A DNA stretch of 7,575 nucleotides from CAZKGE01 sp964541695. Its GTDB lineage: Bacteria > Bacillota > Clostridia > Christensenellales > CAG-138. Shown here piece after piece: positions 6,065-7,575 of this stretch. Each line of letters starts with the position of its first letter. Position 1 is the first letter of the stretch. The stretch is taken from the NCBI GenBank assembly GCA_964541695.1, contig CAZIRB010000105.1:1-7575 (forward strand), written 5' to 3'. The translations under genes and the position numbers were made by a program. The notes under the pieces are model-generated. The model worked only from the letters and a program-made list of their open reading frames with translations, made no database searches and was not told the DNA's origin.

Positions 6065-6085
6065 ATTGGCGAAAACCTTATATCG

Positions 6086-6188
6086 CCTTATCAAGAGCGG
6101 CTGAGGGAACGGCCCGATGAAGCCCGGCAACCTGCAAAAAGCGCGCAAGGTGCCAAATCCGGCGGCGCGAATGCGCTGAAAGATGAGC
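6086..6188 (+). ncRNA. SAM-I riboswitch (S-box) aptamer
   Basis: An S-adenosylmethionine-binding leader RNA that turns metK off when SAM is plentiful. All conserved blocks are present: CTTATCAAGAG (6087-6097), GGCTGAGGGA (6099-6108), GGCCCGATGAAGCCCGGCAA (6111-6130), AAGGTGCCAAATCC (6147-6160) and GAAAGATGAG (6178-6187). P1 is CUUAUC (6087-6092) with GAUGAG (6182-6187). P3 is closed by ACCU (6130-6133) with AGGU (6148-6151). P4 is CGGCGC-GAAU-GCGCUG (6163-6178). The GA-rich pieces 6101-6108 and 6116-6120 fit the kink-turn of this class. Placed directly in front of metK, it fits the known S-box regulon. Confidence 0.98.
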
Positions 6189-6238
6189 GATCAATCCGAA
6201 ATTGTGACCTCATCGGGATATGGGGTTATTTTTATTTT
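6182..6238 (+). promoter_or_regulatory. Riboswitch expression platform: antiterminator and intrinsic terminator
   Basis: The 3' strand of P1, GAUGAG (6182-6187), can pair instead with CUCAUC (6209-6214), helped by CAAU (6192-6195) with AUUG (6201-6204). That antiterminator would block the terminator stem GACCUCAU (6206-6213) with AUGGGGUU (6220-6227), which is followed by AUUUUUUAUUUU (6228-6238 region). With SAM bound, P1 holds GAUGAG, the terminator forms, and metK is switched off. The T-run ends directly at the ribosome binding site. The pairing was worked out by eye. Confidence 0.88.
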
Positions 6239-6250
6239 GGAGGAATTGCC

Positions 6251-6253
<3 letters not shown>
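6239..6253 (+). promoter_or_regulatory. Ribosome binding site and TTG start of metK
   Basis: GGAGGA (6239-6244) lies 6 nt upstream of TTG (6251-6253). The protein from this TTG begins MEIKRTLFTSESVTEGHPDK, matching the normal start of SAM synthetases, and no in-frame ATG lies between the site and the family's conserved N-terminus. The start is therefore a non-AUG codon. Confidence 0.9.
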
Positions 6254-7435
<1,182 letters not shown>

Positions 7436-7470
7436 GGAAAGGGGCTGCCGGAAGGCGGTTTGGCTGTTAC

Positions 7471-7487
7471 CGCGCATTTTCTGCGCG
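7471..7487 (+). other. Small hairpin between repeat units
   Basis: CGCGCA (7471-7476) and TGCGCG (7482-7487) form a perfect 6-bp stem with loop TTTTC. Each repeat unit also carries CTGCC-GGAA-GGCGG followed by TTT (7445-7461 and 7526-7542), a 5-bp stem with a short T-run that could be a weak terminator. Either may help end or protect the metK mRNA; neither is a convincing intrinsic terminator. Confidence 0.4.
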
Positions 7488-7575
7488 TGGATGCGATGCT
7501 TCGCGCGCTGCGCTGAGGAAAGGGGCTGCCGGAAGGCGGTTTAACTGTCGCCCCCGTTTTCCACACTTGGACGCG

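Noticed and set aside
4991..6148. A 385-codon open frame on the minus strand across the ylmC-like and S-component genes
   Set aside because: The product is Arg/Pro-rich with no family resemblance. It is antisense to two clear genes with good ribosome binding sites, and such open frames are expected in GC-rich DNA.

Overview
The window looks like chromosomal DNA from a GC-rich member of the Clostridia or a related Firmicute. The evidence is an S-box (SAM-I) riboswitch in front of metK, a YlmC/YmxH-type PRC-barrel protein known from spore-formers, an ECF transporter S component, a short S21 protein, strong AGGAGG-type ribosome binding sites and near-consensus sigma-A promoters. No IS element, phage gene, tRNA, rRNA or CRISPR array is visible. 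The species cannot be named from this.

Left half (1-4507, minus strand): a BmpA/Nup-type nucleoside ABC importer operon, read right to left. It encodes a substrate-binding lipoprotein (3365-4429), a double-NBD ATPase (1680-3227), permease 1 (491-1687) and permease 2 (494 to the window edge, incomplete). The last three genes overlap by 8 and 4 bp and are probably translationally coupled. The lipoprotein gene is separated from the ATPase gene by a strong stem-loop without a clean U-tract. This layout normally lets a binding protein be made in excess over its membrane complex. The operon promoter is an extended -10 promoter just upstream of the lipoprotein gene.

Centre (4430-4743): a 314-bp divergent intergenic region. 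It holds the promoters of both directions, T-tracts, a 13-bp palindrome and two short direct repeats.

Right half (4654-7575, plus strand): four small units. rpsU (S21) has its own near-consensus promoter and a textbook terminator. A ylmC/ymxH-type gene follows without an obvious promoter. Next is an ECF S component whose likely extended -10 promoter uses the TGA stop codon of the ylmC-like gene; it ends in its own terminator. metK then has its own promoter, a complete SAM-I riboswitch, a terminator/antiterminator platform and a TTG start codon. Its last codons, stop codon and 3' flank are duplicated in tandem with an 81-bp period, and a further copy appears to begin at the window edge.

The genes are mostly well-known families, and I see no clearly new defence or biosynthetic system. 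The best second-look items are the metK 3'-end tandem repeat, the orphan S component next to (but not under) the SAM riboswitch, the intercistronic hairpin in the nucleoside operon, and the compact regulatory overlaps.
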